Part shown: piece after piece, positions 1-8,174 of the stretch | Layout of the letters: every line of letters begins with the position of its first letter | Numbering within the stretch: the first letter of the stretch is position 1 | From: Leptofilum sp050292445 | GTDB taxonomy: Bacteria; Chloroflexota; Anaerolineae; Promineifilales; Promineifilaceae | Assembly (NCBI GenBank): GCA_050292445.1 | Contig: JBNKLQ010000047.1 | Span: 1-28,876 of the forward strand | Direction: 5' to 3' | Length of the DNA stretch: 28,876 bases | Position numbers and translations under genes: made by a program | Notes under the pieces: model-generated | What the model saw: the letters and a program-made list of their open reading frames with translations, nothing else | The model's database searches: none | What the model was told of the DNA's origin: nothing

Positions 1-993
1 AATAACGGCAATTTGCTGTTGCCCTTTAAGGGGAAGCAAGCCATTATTTTTGAGCAGAATCATACCCTCGGCGGCAATTTTACTGGCTAATTGATGGTGG
101 CTATCTACATCAAACTCACCTTCTTTGGGTGTTTCATTGGCTTTAAAGACAATCCGCAGAATACGGCGCACCGATTCATCTAAAACGGATTCGTCCAGTT
201 TGCCGGAGCGCACTGCTTCAACAACTTCTTTAACGCGGCGATCTTGCGGGCCGGGCATTTCCAGGTCGAGCCCGCCTTTTAGCGCGGCCACGCGATCACG
301 CACCGCACCCCAATCTGAAACAACCAGGCCCGCAAAGCCCCATTCGTCTTTGAGAATCTCGTTCAGTAGATAGTTGTGTTCTGAGGCAAAGGTGCCGTTG
401 ACTTTGTTGTATGCACACATCACTGTCCAAGGCTGGGCTTGTTTAACGGCTTTTTCAAACGCAGGTAGGTAAATTTCGCGCAGGGTGCGCTCATCCACCT
501 CAGCGCTGATGCTGAAGCGCTGGAACTCCTGGTTGTTGGCCGCATAATGCTTGAGCGAGGTGCCAACGCCTTTGCTTTGCACACCGTTGATGAAGCTAAC
601 AGCCATCTCTCCGGCCAGGTAGGGGTCTTCGGAAAAATACTCAAAATTACGCCCCCCCAGCGGAGACCGTTTCATGTTCACGCCGGGGCCGAGTAACACA
701 TCTACATTCAAGGCGATGCATTCTTCGGCCAGCGCTTCACCCAATGTGCGGATCAGATCCACATCCCAGGTGGAAGCGAGGCAAGATGCGGTAGGGAAGC
801 AGGTAGCGGGCAAGCTTCCCACCGCCATTTCGTGGACATTGGGCACGCGCCGGACGCCGTGTGGCCCATCCGAGCAGATCAATTCTGGCACACCTAGGCG
901 TTCAACTGGGGTGGTTGACCAGGCGCTTGCACCGGTGCATAGCGCTGCTTTTTCTTCAAGCGTCATTTGTTTGATAATAGATTGAATTTTCAT
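1..993 (-). CDS. Glycoside hydrolase family 3 beta-glycosidase, N-terminal part (3' end off the window)
   Basis: Reading from the ATG at 993 gives 331 codons that stay open to the window edge, so only the N-terminal half to two-thirds of the protein is present. Seen: the substrate-pocket motif SDGPHGVR near residue 40, the KHYAANNQE motif near residue 150, and VVSDWGAV with Asp227 where GH3 enzymes carry the catalytic nucleophile. The last residues (LLKNNGLLPLKG...IAVI) are the usual entry to the second GH3 domain, which usually supplies the acid/base. There is no signal peptide, so the enzyme is probably cytoplasmic and hydrolyses imported oligosaccharides. It lies 19 bp downstream of the deacetylase gene and is probably the next gene of the transporter operon. 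Family assignment is strong; beta-glucosidase versus N-acetylglucosaminidase or xylosidase cannot be decided here. Confidence 0.93.
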   Translation of the reverse strand, partial: MKIQSIIKQMTLEEKAALCTGASAWSTTPVERLGVPELICSDGPHGVRRVPNVHEMAVGSLPATCFPTASCLASTWDVDLIRTLGEALAEECIALNVDVLLGPGVNMKRSPLGGRNFEYFSEDPYLAGEMAVSFINGVQSKGVGTSLKHYAANNQEFQRFSISAEVDERTLREIYLPAFEKAVKQAQPWTVMCAYNKVNGTFASEHNYLLNEILKDEWGFAGLVVSDWGAVRDRVAALKGGLDLEMPGPQDRRVKEVVEAVRSGKLDESVLDESVRRILRIVFKANETPKEGEFDVDSHHQLASKIAAEGMILLKNNGLLPLKGQQQIAVI

Positions 994-1012
994 GATATTT
1001 TTCCTAGTAAAC

Positions 1013-1918
1013 TTACGTATTTCTCCAAACTTCCTGCAACATACGATAATCCAAAAGAATGATGCCCTCTTCTTGAACAGCATCCTTTGCCTGTTGGGAA
1101 GTCAAAAAATCAAAATCTGTCTGGCGAATAGGTGCACCGCCAGGGTCAATAGCTAACAATTCAGCATTGGCTAAACCGGGATGAACCGCCCATTCATTTA
1201 GGCCAACTGGCAGATCCCGCAGAAGTTCAACATAGCGAGCAGCTTTAGTGACAGGATCGAGGAGGTAGCTATCCAAAAAGTCGTAATCGTTAGTTGGTAA
1301 ACTATGGCTTTGCACTTTTTCAATCCAGGATTGTCCGATTACCCGGAGCGCCAGCCCATATTCCTTTGCTAGCTTCAGCATTAACGCCAAAATATCTTCC
1401 CTGCCGCTGATACGCAGAGCATGCCAATCCAGGTGAGTGGGCTTAAGCCCAGCGGACAGCACCGCTTCGATCTGTGCCTTGAATTCCAGTTCCAACTCAT
1501 CTAACCGTACCCGGGCCAGAAATTCAGGCATCTGCTCAAAGTTATAGAAATAGCCTTTTTTGTTAATGAGGGATGGCACCCTTTCGCTGGCAGTTACGGG
1601 TCCCCAACGGTAATCAGCCCAGTCAGAGATCACGGTGAGATGCACACCAAAGGAGATTTCAGGATGATCTGCCAGGAAATGTATGGCGTGCAAGGCCCAG
1701 GGACAGGGAACCATTAAAGTTGTAGAGCGGACAAATCCTTCTTGTAATGTGCCAATGATGGCCTCATTCACCGAATGGCACATCCCAAAATCATCAGCGT
1801 TGATAATCAGTAAACGCGCATCTTCTGGATACCCCAGCAACTGGTTTGTTTGGCCAATCGTCACCACTTGCTTACACGGTTGAGAGGTCCCATTCCTCAT
1901 ATATCTTGGGCACGTCAT
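1013..1918 (-). CDS. YdjC/ChbG-family carbohydrate deacetylase
   Basis: The protein has the family hallmark LLIINADDFGMC near residues 32-43, the metal-binding Asp of the DDFG motif, then GVHLTV and LDWHALR, which supply the His ligands of this metal-dependent deacetylase fold. ChbG removes an acetyl group from chitobiose or related N-acetylated sugars, and HpnK relatives act on other amino sugars; the substrate here is unknown. The start is uncertain. The ATG at 1918 overlaps the upstream ATPase gene by 47 bp and lacks a clear ribosome-binding site. GTG codons at 1867 and 1864, just after that gene's stop, would trim 17-18 residues that are not part of the domain. The position between an ABC transporter and a GH3 gene supports a role in processing imported oligosaccharide. 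Confidence 0.88.
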   Translation of the reverse strand: MTCPRYMRNGTSQPCKQVVTIGQTNQLLGYPEDARLLIINADDFGMCHSVNEAIIGTLQEGFVRSTTLMVPCPWALHAIHFLADHPEISFGVHLTVISDWADYRWGPVTASERVPSLINKKGYFYNFEQMPEFLARVRLDELELEFKAQIEAVLSAGLKPTHLDWHALRISGREDILALMLKLAKEYGLALRVIGQSWIEKVQSHSLPTNDYDFLDSYLLDPVTKAARYVELLRDLPVGLNEWAVHPGLANAELLAIDPGGAPIRQTDFDFLTSQQAKDAVQEEGIILLDYRMLQEVWRNT

Positions 1919-2684
1919 TGATCAGGCGTTGGGTGTACGGTTCCTTCGGGTGAAGGATCACCTCATCGGCCGATCCGCTTTCCACAAATACGCCTTTCTC
2001 CATGATGTAGACGGTGTCAGAAACGTAATAAGCCAGGCCAATGTCGTGGGTGATGAAAATGGGCGTCATCCCAACTTCATCACGCAGATTCATCAACATA
2101 TCCAAGATGGTGGCTCGTGAGCAGGCGTCGATCATCGAGGTAGGTTCATCAGCCAACAAAATCTGCGGCTTCAGCAGGAATATTCGGGCAATCATTAAGC
2201 GCTGCTGCTGTCCGCCGGAAAGCTCAAAAGGATATTTGTTGGTTAACTCCTCAAACTTCAAATTGACGAAGCTACACGCTTCGGTCATCATTTCTATTTT
2301 TTGGTCTTTTGGTAACCGTCGCCCCCCACGCATGCTAATGCAATCGAGCAACACACTGTCGATCTTGTTAAAGATGTTGTAGGAAGAGAACGGATCTTGA
2401 AAGATTGCTTGAATATTTCTCCAATATTCTTTTTTCTTTTTATGTGTTTTGATGTCGCGCTTTTGTCCCTGAAAGTAAATTTCGCCCTCGGTTGGGTTGA
2501 TCAATCCCAGGAGCATTTTTGCCAGGGTCGTTTTTCCGCTGCCAGATTCGCCGACGATGGAGATGATTTCGCCTTCTTTGAAATCGAAATCTACATGATC
2601 CACAGCGACGGTTCTCGTACGGCCAAGACCAAATATCTTGGTTAGTCCTTCCCCTCTCAAGCATGATTTTTTTTCGTTAGTCAT
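1872..2684 (-). CDS. ABC transporter ATP-binding protein, OppF/DppF type
   Basis: One of two ATPase subunits of an oligopeptide/oligosaccharide-type importer, acting at the inner face of the membrane. Seen in order: Walker A GESGSGKTT, Q-loop region (AIFQDPFSSYN), signature LSGGQQQR, Walker B ILLADEPTS and switch His in FITHDIG. The C-terminus is short (YTQRLINDVPKIYEEWDLSTV region) and lacks the Cys-containing extension found in its partner, as is common for the F subunit. The ATG at 2684 is chosen because GGGAGG lies about 9 bases upstream; an in-frame upstream start at 2705 is possible. The start overlaps the stop of the partner ATPase by 8 bp, which suggests translational coupling. About 270 aa. 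Confidence 0.93.
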   Translation of the reverse strand: MTNEKKSCLRGEGLTKIFGLGRTRTVAVDHVDFDFKEGEIISIVGESGSGKTTLAKMLLGLINPTEGEIYFQGQKRDIKTHKKKKEYWRNIQAIFQDPFSSYNIFNKIDSVLLDCISMRGGRRLPKDQKIEMMTEACSFVNLKFEELTNKYPFELSGGQQQRLMIARIFLLKPQILLADEPTSMIDACSRATILDMLMNLRDEVGMTPIFITHDIGLAYYVSDTVYIMEKGVFVESGSADEVILHPKEPYTQRLINDVPKIYEEWDLSTV

Positions 2685-3699
2685 GTTGCTGGGCCTCCCT
2701 TGCATAGGTCTCTCTCAGCTCTTCTTCAGACATGATACAGCGATAAGAACGGCCGTTACCCACCTCCTGCAGCGGAATGGAATAAACCTGGCAATCTGGC
2801 CGAACATATTTGCAGCGTGCGGCAAACCGGCAGCCCTTAGGTGGGTTTTTAAGATTAGGTGGTACCCCCGGAATAGCCGTCAGTTTCACATCCCGCAGCC
2901 CTTCTTCTGGCACAATGATCGAACCCATCAGACCCCTGGAATAAGGATGGAGTGGATCAAACACAGCTTCTTTGGCGGGAGCTTTCTCCACAATTTGCCC
3001 GGCATACATGACCATGATGTCATCCGTCACGTTGTAAAGCAGCGGTAGTTCATGGGTGATGAATATCATCGCTTTGATGTAGCCTTTATCCATCAAGCTT
3101 CGCAGCATCTTGATCACCATCTTCTGCGACGTCACATCAAGCGCAGAAGATGGCTCATCAGCGATGAGTATCTGTGGCGAAAGGATGACCGAAATGGCGA
3201 TTACCGTGCGCTGTTTCATGCCACCCGACAATTCAACGGGGTATTTTTGCAGCACTTCCGCCGGTAGACCCAAAGCTTCAAAGAGTTCTTTGGCAAGTGC
3301 ATGAATTTCTTTCTTGGTCGCGGTGGCATCATGTGCCTGAACGACATCTTCAATGAAGTTAATGATCTTTTGGGTGGGGTTAAGCGTGTTCATCGCGGCC
3401 TGAGGGATATAGGCAATCTCATTGCCCAATATCGCTTTGCGAACCTCATCAGGGTCCATGCCGGATATGTTACGGCCGTCGATAATGATCTCGCCACTGG
3501 TATAGTGCAGCGGCGGGAAGTAGTAACCCATCAGGCTAAGCGCCAGGGTTGACTTGCCGCAGCCAGATTCTCCCGCAATGCCCACCGATTTTCCTTCTTC
3601 GATTTTTAGAGAAACGTGGTCAACCGCATAAATATTTTCCTTAAACCGGGTGATATATTTTGTGGTCAGTTCCCGTACATCTAGCATCACTTTGTTCAT
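2677..3699 (-). CDS. ABC transporter ATP-binding protein, OppD/DppD type
   Basis: The second ATPase of the importer. Seen: Walker A GESGCGKST, signature LSGGMKQR, Walker B ILIADEPSS and FITHELPLL with the switch His. The C-terminal oligopeptide-transporter extension (PGVPPNL...GCRFAARCKYVRPDC...YRC) carries four Cys; in DppD-type ATPases such a cluster of Cys has been described as an Fe-S site, which is inferred here only from spacing. The ATG at 3699 follows GGAGTAGGTGG. A GTG at 3708, immediately after the permease stop, is an alternative giving three more residues. The gene is packed between the permease and the second ATPase, so the five transporter genes form one unit. About 340 aa, usual for the family. 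Confidence 0.94.
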   Translation of the reverse strand: MNKVMLDVRELTTKYITRFKENIYAVDHVSLKIEEGKSVGIAGESGCGKSTLALSLMGYYFPPLHYTSGEIIIDGRNISGMDPDEVRKAILGNEIAYIPQAAMNTLNPTQKIINFIEDVVQAHDATATKKEIHALAKELFEALGLPAEVLQKYPVELSGGMKQRTVIAISVILSPQILIADEPSSALDVTSQKMVIKMLRSLMDKGYIKAMIFITHELPLLYNVTDDIMVMYAGQIVEKAPAKEAVFDPLHPYSRGLMGSIIVPEEGLRDVKLTAIPGVPPNLKNPPKGCRFAARCKYVRPDCQVYSIPLQEVGNGRSYRCIMSEEELRETYAREAQQHD

Positions 3700-3708
3700 T
3701 GCATCCAC

Positions 3709-4956
3709 CTACTCCCTCAAGGCCGGATTGAATACCTGGTCGAGACCCGTATTCATCAAATTCATCGAAAATGCAATCAGCGCAATTGTGAGGATGACGG
3801 GGAAGTATGCCCACCACTTGTTCAGGATATGCGCCTGGTAGATCATCGCCCAATTCATCATCAAACCTAGCGTCGGCACCTCCGTCGTCTTGGGACCTAA
3901 CCCGAGGATTGACAAACCGGCCTCGAGCAGGATACCTGAGGAAATTTGCAGGATCAACGCCATAATGACGTAGGAAGCGATGTAAGGCAGGATGTCCTTG
4001 GCAATGATGTGTGCGATTGAATGACCGGAGAGCTTTGACAAATTAACATGGTCACGATTGCGTAAAGAAATCACCTGTGATCGCACAGCCCTGGCCGTCC
4101 ATACCCAGGAGGTGGCTCCGATGACCACGGCGATAATAAAGGCCCCACGTTGTTCCTGACCGATACTGAATGAAATCAAGATCAATAGGACGAAACTGGG
4201 AATAACGGTGAACAGGTTGGTAACAAACATAATGCCGTCATCCACAAGGCCCCCGACATAACCGGAGACCAACCCCAGAATCAAACCAATCAAAGTAGCA
4301 ATGACGCCAGCCACAAGACCAATCTGCAGCGATACACGGGTTGCCGCTACCAATTCCGTCAGCACATCCCGGCCAAAGTTGTCGGTTCCCAATGGCAGCA
4401 CGCGCACGTTTGGCACCTGCGTGACATTCACGTAAGCGGATTGGGGGACAGTGTCAGTTTCTTCAAGAACGGCCGTTTCCGGGTTCATCTCCGCAATAAC
4501 AGCTCCCTCAGTTGAAAGCTTTTCGATTGAATTATTGAGCCGAATATAATAATTTCGCTGGGCATTGGTCATCCCCGCGATCCGTATTGCCGGATCAAAG
4601 TTACTAAACCATTGATCCAGAAGTTGCTCAGTATTCGCGATGTCAATCTCGCTCTCAGGCATCCCATTTCCCACCAGCCATTCCTGGATCGCTTGACGAT
4701 CTTCGTCACCCAATCTGCTGGCAATACGTCTCTCAGCAGCCGCATCCAGATTGAGCGTATATTGCGGCGAACCGATACTGTCATAGACGTTCACGTAAAT
4801 GCCAGGTTCGAAGAACGTGCCCTGACCAATGATCTGTAATGGCGGGTCCGGAATAATTAGCGGATAAATAATTACAATCAGCAAAATGGTGGCAAAAATG
4901 GAAAATCCTGCCACAAATTTACCAGACTGAAAAATTTGTTGAAATAAATGTTTCAT
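3709..4956 (-). CDS. ABC transporter permease, OppC/DppC type, with large extracytoplasmic insertion
   Basis: Inner-membrane permease subunit. TM1 is at about residues 13-32. The other membrane segments lie between about residue 210 and 400 and include the EAA-type coupling region (residues around LSGHSIAHIIAKDILPY). The conserved motif LGTDNFGRDVLTELV near residue 190 is the standard entry to the core domain. The protein is 415 aa against about 300 for typical DppC; the excess is a hydrophilic stretch of roughly 150 residues between TM1 and LGTD, predicted to face outside. A strong ribosome-binding site (AAGGAAAG, 8 bases from the ATG) supports the start. It lies 19 bp after the other permease. 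Confidence 0.92.
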   Translation of the reverse strand: MKHLFQQIFQSGKFVAGFSIFATILLIVIIYPLIIPDPPLQIIGQGTFFEPGIYVNVYDSIGSPQYTLNLDAAAERRIASRLGDEDRQAIQEWLVGNGMPESEIDIANTEQLLDQWFSNFDPAIRIAGMTNAQRNYYIRLNNSIEKLSTEGAVIAEMNPETAVLEETDTVPQSAYVNVTQVPNVRVLPLGTDNFGRDVLTELVAATRVSLQIGLVAGVIATLIGLILGLVSGYVGGLVDDGIMFVTNLFTVIPSFVLLILISFSIGQEQRGAFIIAVVIGATSWVWTARAVRSQVISLRNRDHVNLSKLSGHSIAHIIAKDILPYIASYVIMALILQISSGILLEAGLSILGLGPKTTEVPTLGLMMNWAMIYQAHILNKWWAYFPVILTIALIAFSMNLMNTGLDQVFNPALRE

Positions 4957-4975
4957 AACAGCATCTTTCCTTCAA

Positions 4976-5980
4976 TCAATCAGCCTGTGCCGCTTTGATA
5001 CGCGGATCAAGGAAGCCGTAGACAATCTCCAACACAAAGTTCGCTGCCAGCACCATGATGGTAACGATCAGCGTGGTTGCCGAAATAAGTGGGTAATCCT
5101 GTCCGAGAACGGCCGTTAAAATCGTTGAACCAAGCCCCGGATAACTAAAGATAATCTCAGCTACCAACGCACCGCCAACCATCGTTCCGATTGATAACGC
5201 CAGCCCAGTGATCTGGGGCAGCATCGCATTCCGAAATACGTAACGAACAATCTTGCGATCTTTGATACCCATGAAACGGCTGTATTTTACATAATCCGCA
5301 TTTAATTCATAGATAGCCATCGAGCGCATACCAATCGCCTGCCCGCCAATCGTGATTAAGACAATCGACCAGAACGGCAGTTGGTAATGGACAAAGACAG
5401 ACCAGAAGAATTTCCAGCTAAAGTTAGGAATCAGATCAAAACCGTAACCACCTGAGGTGGGGAACCATTTGAACGTGACGGCAAAAATAACCAGCATAAT
5501 GATCGCCATGCCAAATGCCGGTAAATTACTGACAAAAATGCTGATCGGCATGAGAATTTTATCAAAGCTTCCCTTGCGGTAAGCAGCCAGGGCACCGAGT
5601 GAGTTGCCGATAATCCAGCCAACAATGATGGCTGGAAACTGCAACCCAATCGTCCACCAAATAGAAGATTTGATTACATCCGCCACCGTTCGGGGATATT
5701 GACTAAATGAAAAACCAAAGTCACCCCGAAACACATTTCTCACATAGAGAAAGAATTGTTCGAGCATGGGTTTGTTGGTGCCAAACTGCTCTGCATATTG
5801 CTCATAAATCGCCTGGACGCCTGTCGTATTGGACATACCTTGGGCAAGCCTGGACACGATGGCCGCCACCGGATCACCCGGCATCAGGCGCGGCAGAATG
5901 AAATTCAGGATAAATGCAGCCACCAAGGTAACCAAGAACCAAAGCAGCTTGTTAAGAAAATAATTTCGGTACCCTTTCAA
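4976..5980 (-). CDS. ABC transporter permease, OppB/DppB type
   Basis: Inner-membrane permease that pairs with the OppC-type subunit. It has an N-terminal TM (LWFLVTLVAAFILNFILPRL) followed by the MPGDP motif typical of this family, then five further hydrophobic segments. The coupling region is around YVKYSRFMGIKDRKIVRYVFRNAMLPQ, and the protein ends in YGFLDPRIK, a family-typical tail. The start is unusual: TTG at 5980 is chosen because AGGAG sits about 8 bases upstream. The ATG seen just before it reads into an immediate stop in another frame, and the longer TTG start at 6001 has no ribosome-binding site. Separated from the solute-binding gene by a 178-bp spacer with a hairpin. Confidence 0.92.
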   Translation of the reverse strand: MKGYRNYFLNKLLWFLVTLVAAFILNFILPRLMPGDPVAAIVSRLAQGMSNTTGVQAIYEQYAEQFGTNKPMLEQFFLYVRNVFRGDFGFSFSQYPRTVADVIKSSIWWTIGLQFPAIIVGWIIGNSLGALAAYRKGSFDKILMPISIFVSNLPAFGMAIIMLVIFAVTFKWFPTSGGYGFDLIPNFSWKFFWSVFVHYQLPFWSIVLITIGGQAIGMRSMAIYELNADYVKYSRFMGIKDRKIVRYVFRNAMLPQITGLALSIGTMVGGALVAEIIFSYPGLGSTILTAVLGQDYPLISATTLIVTIMVLAANFVLEIVYGFLDPRIKAAQAD

Positions 5981-6158
5981 CGCATCTTCTCCTCGTATCA
6001 AACAGGCACGATACCAATAAGGTAACAGTCACTTTGCCAGATCACGCAAGAAACTGCGGCTACAGAGATTAACCACAATGGACACAAAATGACTGTCACC
6101 CATTTATGAAACAGCCATGCCCCGGTTTGTGGGACATGGCTGTTTTGTCATTTACTTC
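5981..6158 (-). other. Spacer between solute-binding gene and permease gene
   Basis: A 178-bp non-coding stretch inside the transporter operon. It holds the hairpin listed separately, a TCACCCA word at 6096-6102 and the ribosome-binding site of the permease. I see no small ORF with a convincing ribosome-binding site and no second promoter that I could defend. Confidence 0.5.
6109..6145 (-). terminator. Stem-loop after the solute-binding gene (partial terminator or mRNA-stabilising hairpin)
   Basis: An 11-bp perfect inverted repeat, AAACAGCCATG at 6109-6119 and CATGGCTGTTT at 6135-6145, with three further C:G pairs possible inside the loop. On the transcribed (minus) strand it begins 14 bases after the end of the lipoprotein gene. 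Only three T follow, so it is a poor full terminator. In binding-protein operons such hairpins commonly protect the upstream message and raise its level over the permeases; that role is inferred. Confidence 0.6.
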
Positions 6159-8174
6159 TTATGGATTAACAAGCTCCAGGTTATAGAGACCTGCAATACT
6201 CCAACCATCTGTCAAGTCGAGCGGGGGAACAGGTGGGTTGGTCCCATCACCATCGAACGGGAAGTTAGTCCAGACACTCTCATTCACTGTGTGGAACGAC
6301 TGCGGACGATACATAAGTGTGAAGGAGGGAACATCGGTCAGGTAAATCCGGACCAATTCCGTGTACATTTCATTCAGTGCGTCAGGATCGGTTTCCGTGG
6401 GAATGGCTTGGATCAAGGCATCAGCGTCAGGATTTGAATATTGACCCCAGTTACCGTTCCAGTTGCTGGCCATGCCATTGAATTCAGAGCTAATCAGATG
6501 GCGGATACGTGACCATGGCTGGGTGGGGCCTGCGCCATCACTCCACATCATGAAGATGTCATACCCTTCGGGCAGCGGTGCATCAGATTTGGTAACAACC
6601 GTCTGGTACACTGACCATTCGGGATAGTTCGATGTGATTTCAATGCCAATCTCGGCTCCAGCGGCGGCAACCACTTCAATCGCAGCTTGCCAGTCAGACC
6701 AGCCGTTGGGGCAGGTGGCTACGTAGCTAAGCTTTTCGCCTTCGTATTCACGCCAGCCATCGCCATCGGTGTCAACGATACCAGCTTCATCAAGCAGCGC
6801 TTTGGCACCTTCGATGTCGTTGCCAGCCCATTGCAGGTCGGCAACAGCGGCTTGGTCATACAAAGCCTGCTCACCCGGAGTCGGGTTCATCAGCGAACGC
6901 GGAACTTGATCGAAGGTAGCTGATTGGTCGGTCATTGCGTTGGCAATAATGGTAGGATAGTCAACTGCCATGGCAATCGCTTTGCGGACCGCAACCTGAT
7001 CCAAACCAGGGGATTCCAGGTTAAAGAATGCGGTTGGCAAGCTGGCACCAATGCCATAAGGAGCATCGGGCAAGTAAGTGGAGATAGGCAGGTTGTCTTC
7101 CAGCCACAGCGCCTGAACGTTGGAGTTGAACTGCTGGCTAACATCCACCTCACCAGCTTGTAAAGCGGTGGTACCGGCTGCATTGTCTTTGAAGATAATG
7201 TGCGCCAGGTATTTAGGAGCTGGCAGTGCGCCCCACATGGAAGCATCCTGACCCCAGTAGTTGTCATCACGAATCATAACAACTTTACTGTCGTCAGCGA
7301 AGTATTGGTGGTAAGGACCAGAGTAAACAACATCATCAGCGGGATCAGCCAAAAACTCGGTAGCATCGCCACCGACACGCTCTTCCAACGTTTCGGTCCA
7401 GGCTTTCTGGATGACATAGTTGCTGCTCAGGTAAGCCTCAACAATCAACGGATTAACTGCGTTGCCATCATCATCAAGTTTAGCCATGATGGTAACTGTC
7501 TGATCATCAACAGCGACGATGTCTTCGATGTAATCGGCATTACCGGCACCAGTTGGAGTGTTGTACTGTACATGGGCGGCCCAGGTATAAGCGACATCTT
7601 CTGCAGTCACCGGCGTACCATCGCTCCAATGTGCGGCCGGTTTCAGGCTGAAGGTAATCTCGGTTTGTGCATCATTCCATTCAAAGGGGCCGTCAGCCAG
7701 CAAAGGATACACCTGGCCATCGAGCATGTTGTACAAATACGGGGTTTCGAACATGGTCACACGGGCGTTGTCCTGCTGGGCAATCGCCAAGCCGTTGTTG
7801 TTGCTGCTGGAATAGGGATTCCAACCAACCACCGAACCCCACTGTTGACCATTGAAGTACAGCGTTTCGTTGCGTGGCAAAGAATTCGGATCAGCGGCTT
7901 CTTCTTCCATGGCTTCTTCTTCCATGGCTTCTTCTGCCGGGGCAGCTTCTTCTTCCATGGCTTCTTCTTCTGCCGGGGCGGCTTCTTCATCCATGGCTTC
8001 TTCGTCCATGGTTTCTTCGTCCATGGCCTCTTCGTCCATGGCTTCTTCCTCTTGTGCTGGTGCAGCATCTACTGGTTCTTCATCCTCCGTTGCCGTTGTC
8101 CCGCCGCATGCGCTTAACGCAATAACGAGCAACAAGCCAAGAAGGATATAAAACAAGTTTTTTCTGTGCTTCAT
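6159..8174 (-). CDS. ABC transporter solute-binding lipoprotein, family 5 (Opp/Dpp-like)
   Basis: Captures substrate outside the cell and delivers it to the permeases. The ATG at 8174 follows GGAGAG by 8 bases. A lipoprotein signal covers residues 1-22 (hydrophobic LLGLLLVIA, then LSAC with Cys23 as the lipidation site). Residues about 29-95 are a low-complexity acidic linker of repeated E-E-A-M/D units. The folded domain follows, beginning NETLYFNGQQWG, with family-5 features such as FSLKPAAHWSDGTPVTAEDVAYTW and VRKAIAMAVDYPTII. About 671 aa; the linker and domain together fit this family. First gene of the transporter operon. Substrate is not readable from sequence: peptides are the family default, but the downstream GH3 and deacetylase genes favour oligosaccharides. 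Confidence 0.93.
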   Translation of the reverse strand: MKHRKNLFYILLGLLLVIALSACGGTTATEDEEPVDAAPAQEEEAMDEEAMDEETMDEEAMDEEAAPAEEEAMEEEAAPAEEAMEEEAMEEEAADPNSLPRNETLYFNGQQWGSVVGWNPYSSSNNNGLAIAQQDNARVTMFETPYLYNMLDGQVYPLLADGPFEWNDAQTEITFSLKPAAHWSDGTPVTAEDVAYTWAAHVQYNTPTGAGNADYIEDIVAVDDQTVTIMAKLDDDGNAVNPLIVEAYLSSNYVIQKAWTETLEERVGGDATEFLADPADDVVYSGPYHQYFADDSKVVMIRDDNYWGQDASMWGALPAPKYLAHIIFKDNAAGTTALQAGEVDVSQQFNSNVQALWLEDNLPISTYLPDAPYGIGASLPTAFFNLESPGLDQVAVRKAIAMAVDYPTIIANAMTDQSATFDQVPRSLMNPTPGEQALYDQAAVADLQWAGNDIEGAKALLDEAGIVDTDGDGWREYEGEKLSYVATCPNGWSDWQAAIEVVAAAGAEIGIEITSNYPEWSVYQTVVTKSDAPLPEGYDIFMMWSDGAGPTQPWSRIRHLISSEFNGMASNWNGNWGQYSNPDADALIQAIPTETDPDALNEMYTELVRIYLTDVPSFTLMYRPQSFHTVNESVWTNFPFDGDGTNPPVPPLDLTDGWSIAGLYNLELVNP
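7890..8090 (-). repeat. Repeat-coded acidic linker of the solute-binding lipoprotein
   Basis: About 200 bp built from near-identical short units reading on the plus strand as variants of gcttcttc(g/t)tccatg, coding for E-E-A-M-D/E and E-E-A-A-P-A units. It is in frame with the lipoprotein and lies between the lipid anchor and the binding domain, so it probably acts as a flexible charged tether. Short repeated units make this stretch prone to length change by slippage. Confidence 0.85.

Noticed and set aside
7200..8117. 305-aa plus-strand open frame opposite the solute-binding gene
   Set aside because: It is a shadow of the real gene: the antisense of the repeated acidic linker reads as a stop-free low-complexity frame, with no ribosome-binding site or recognisable domain.
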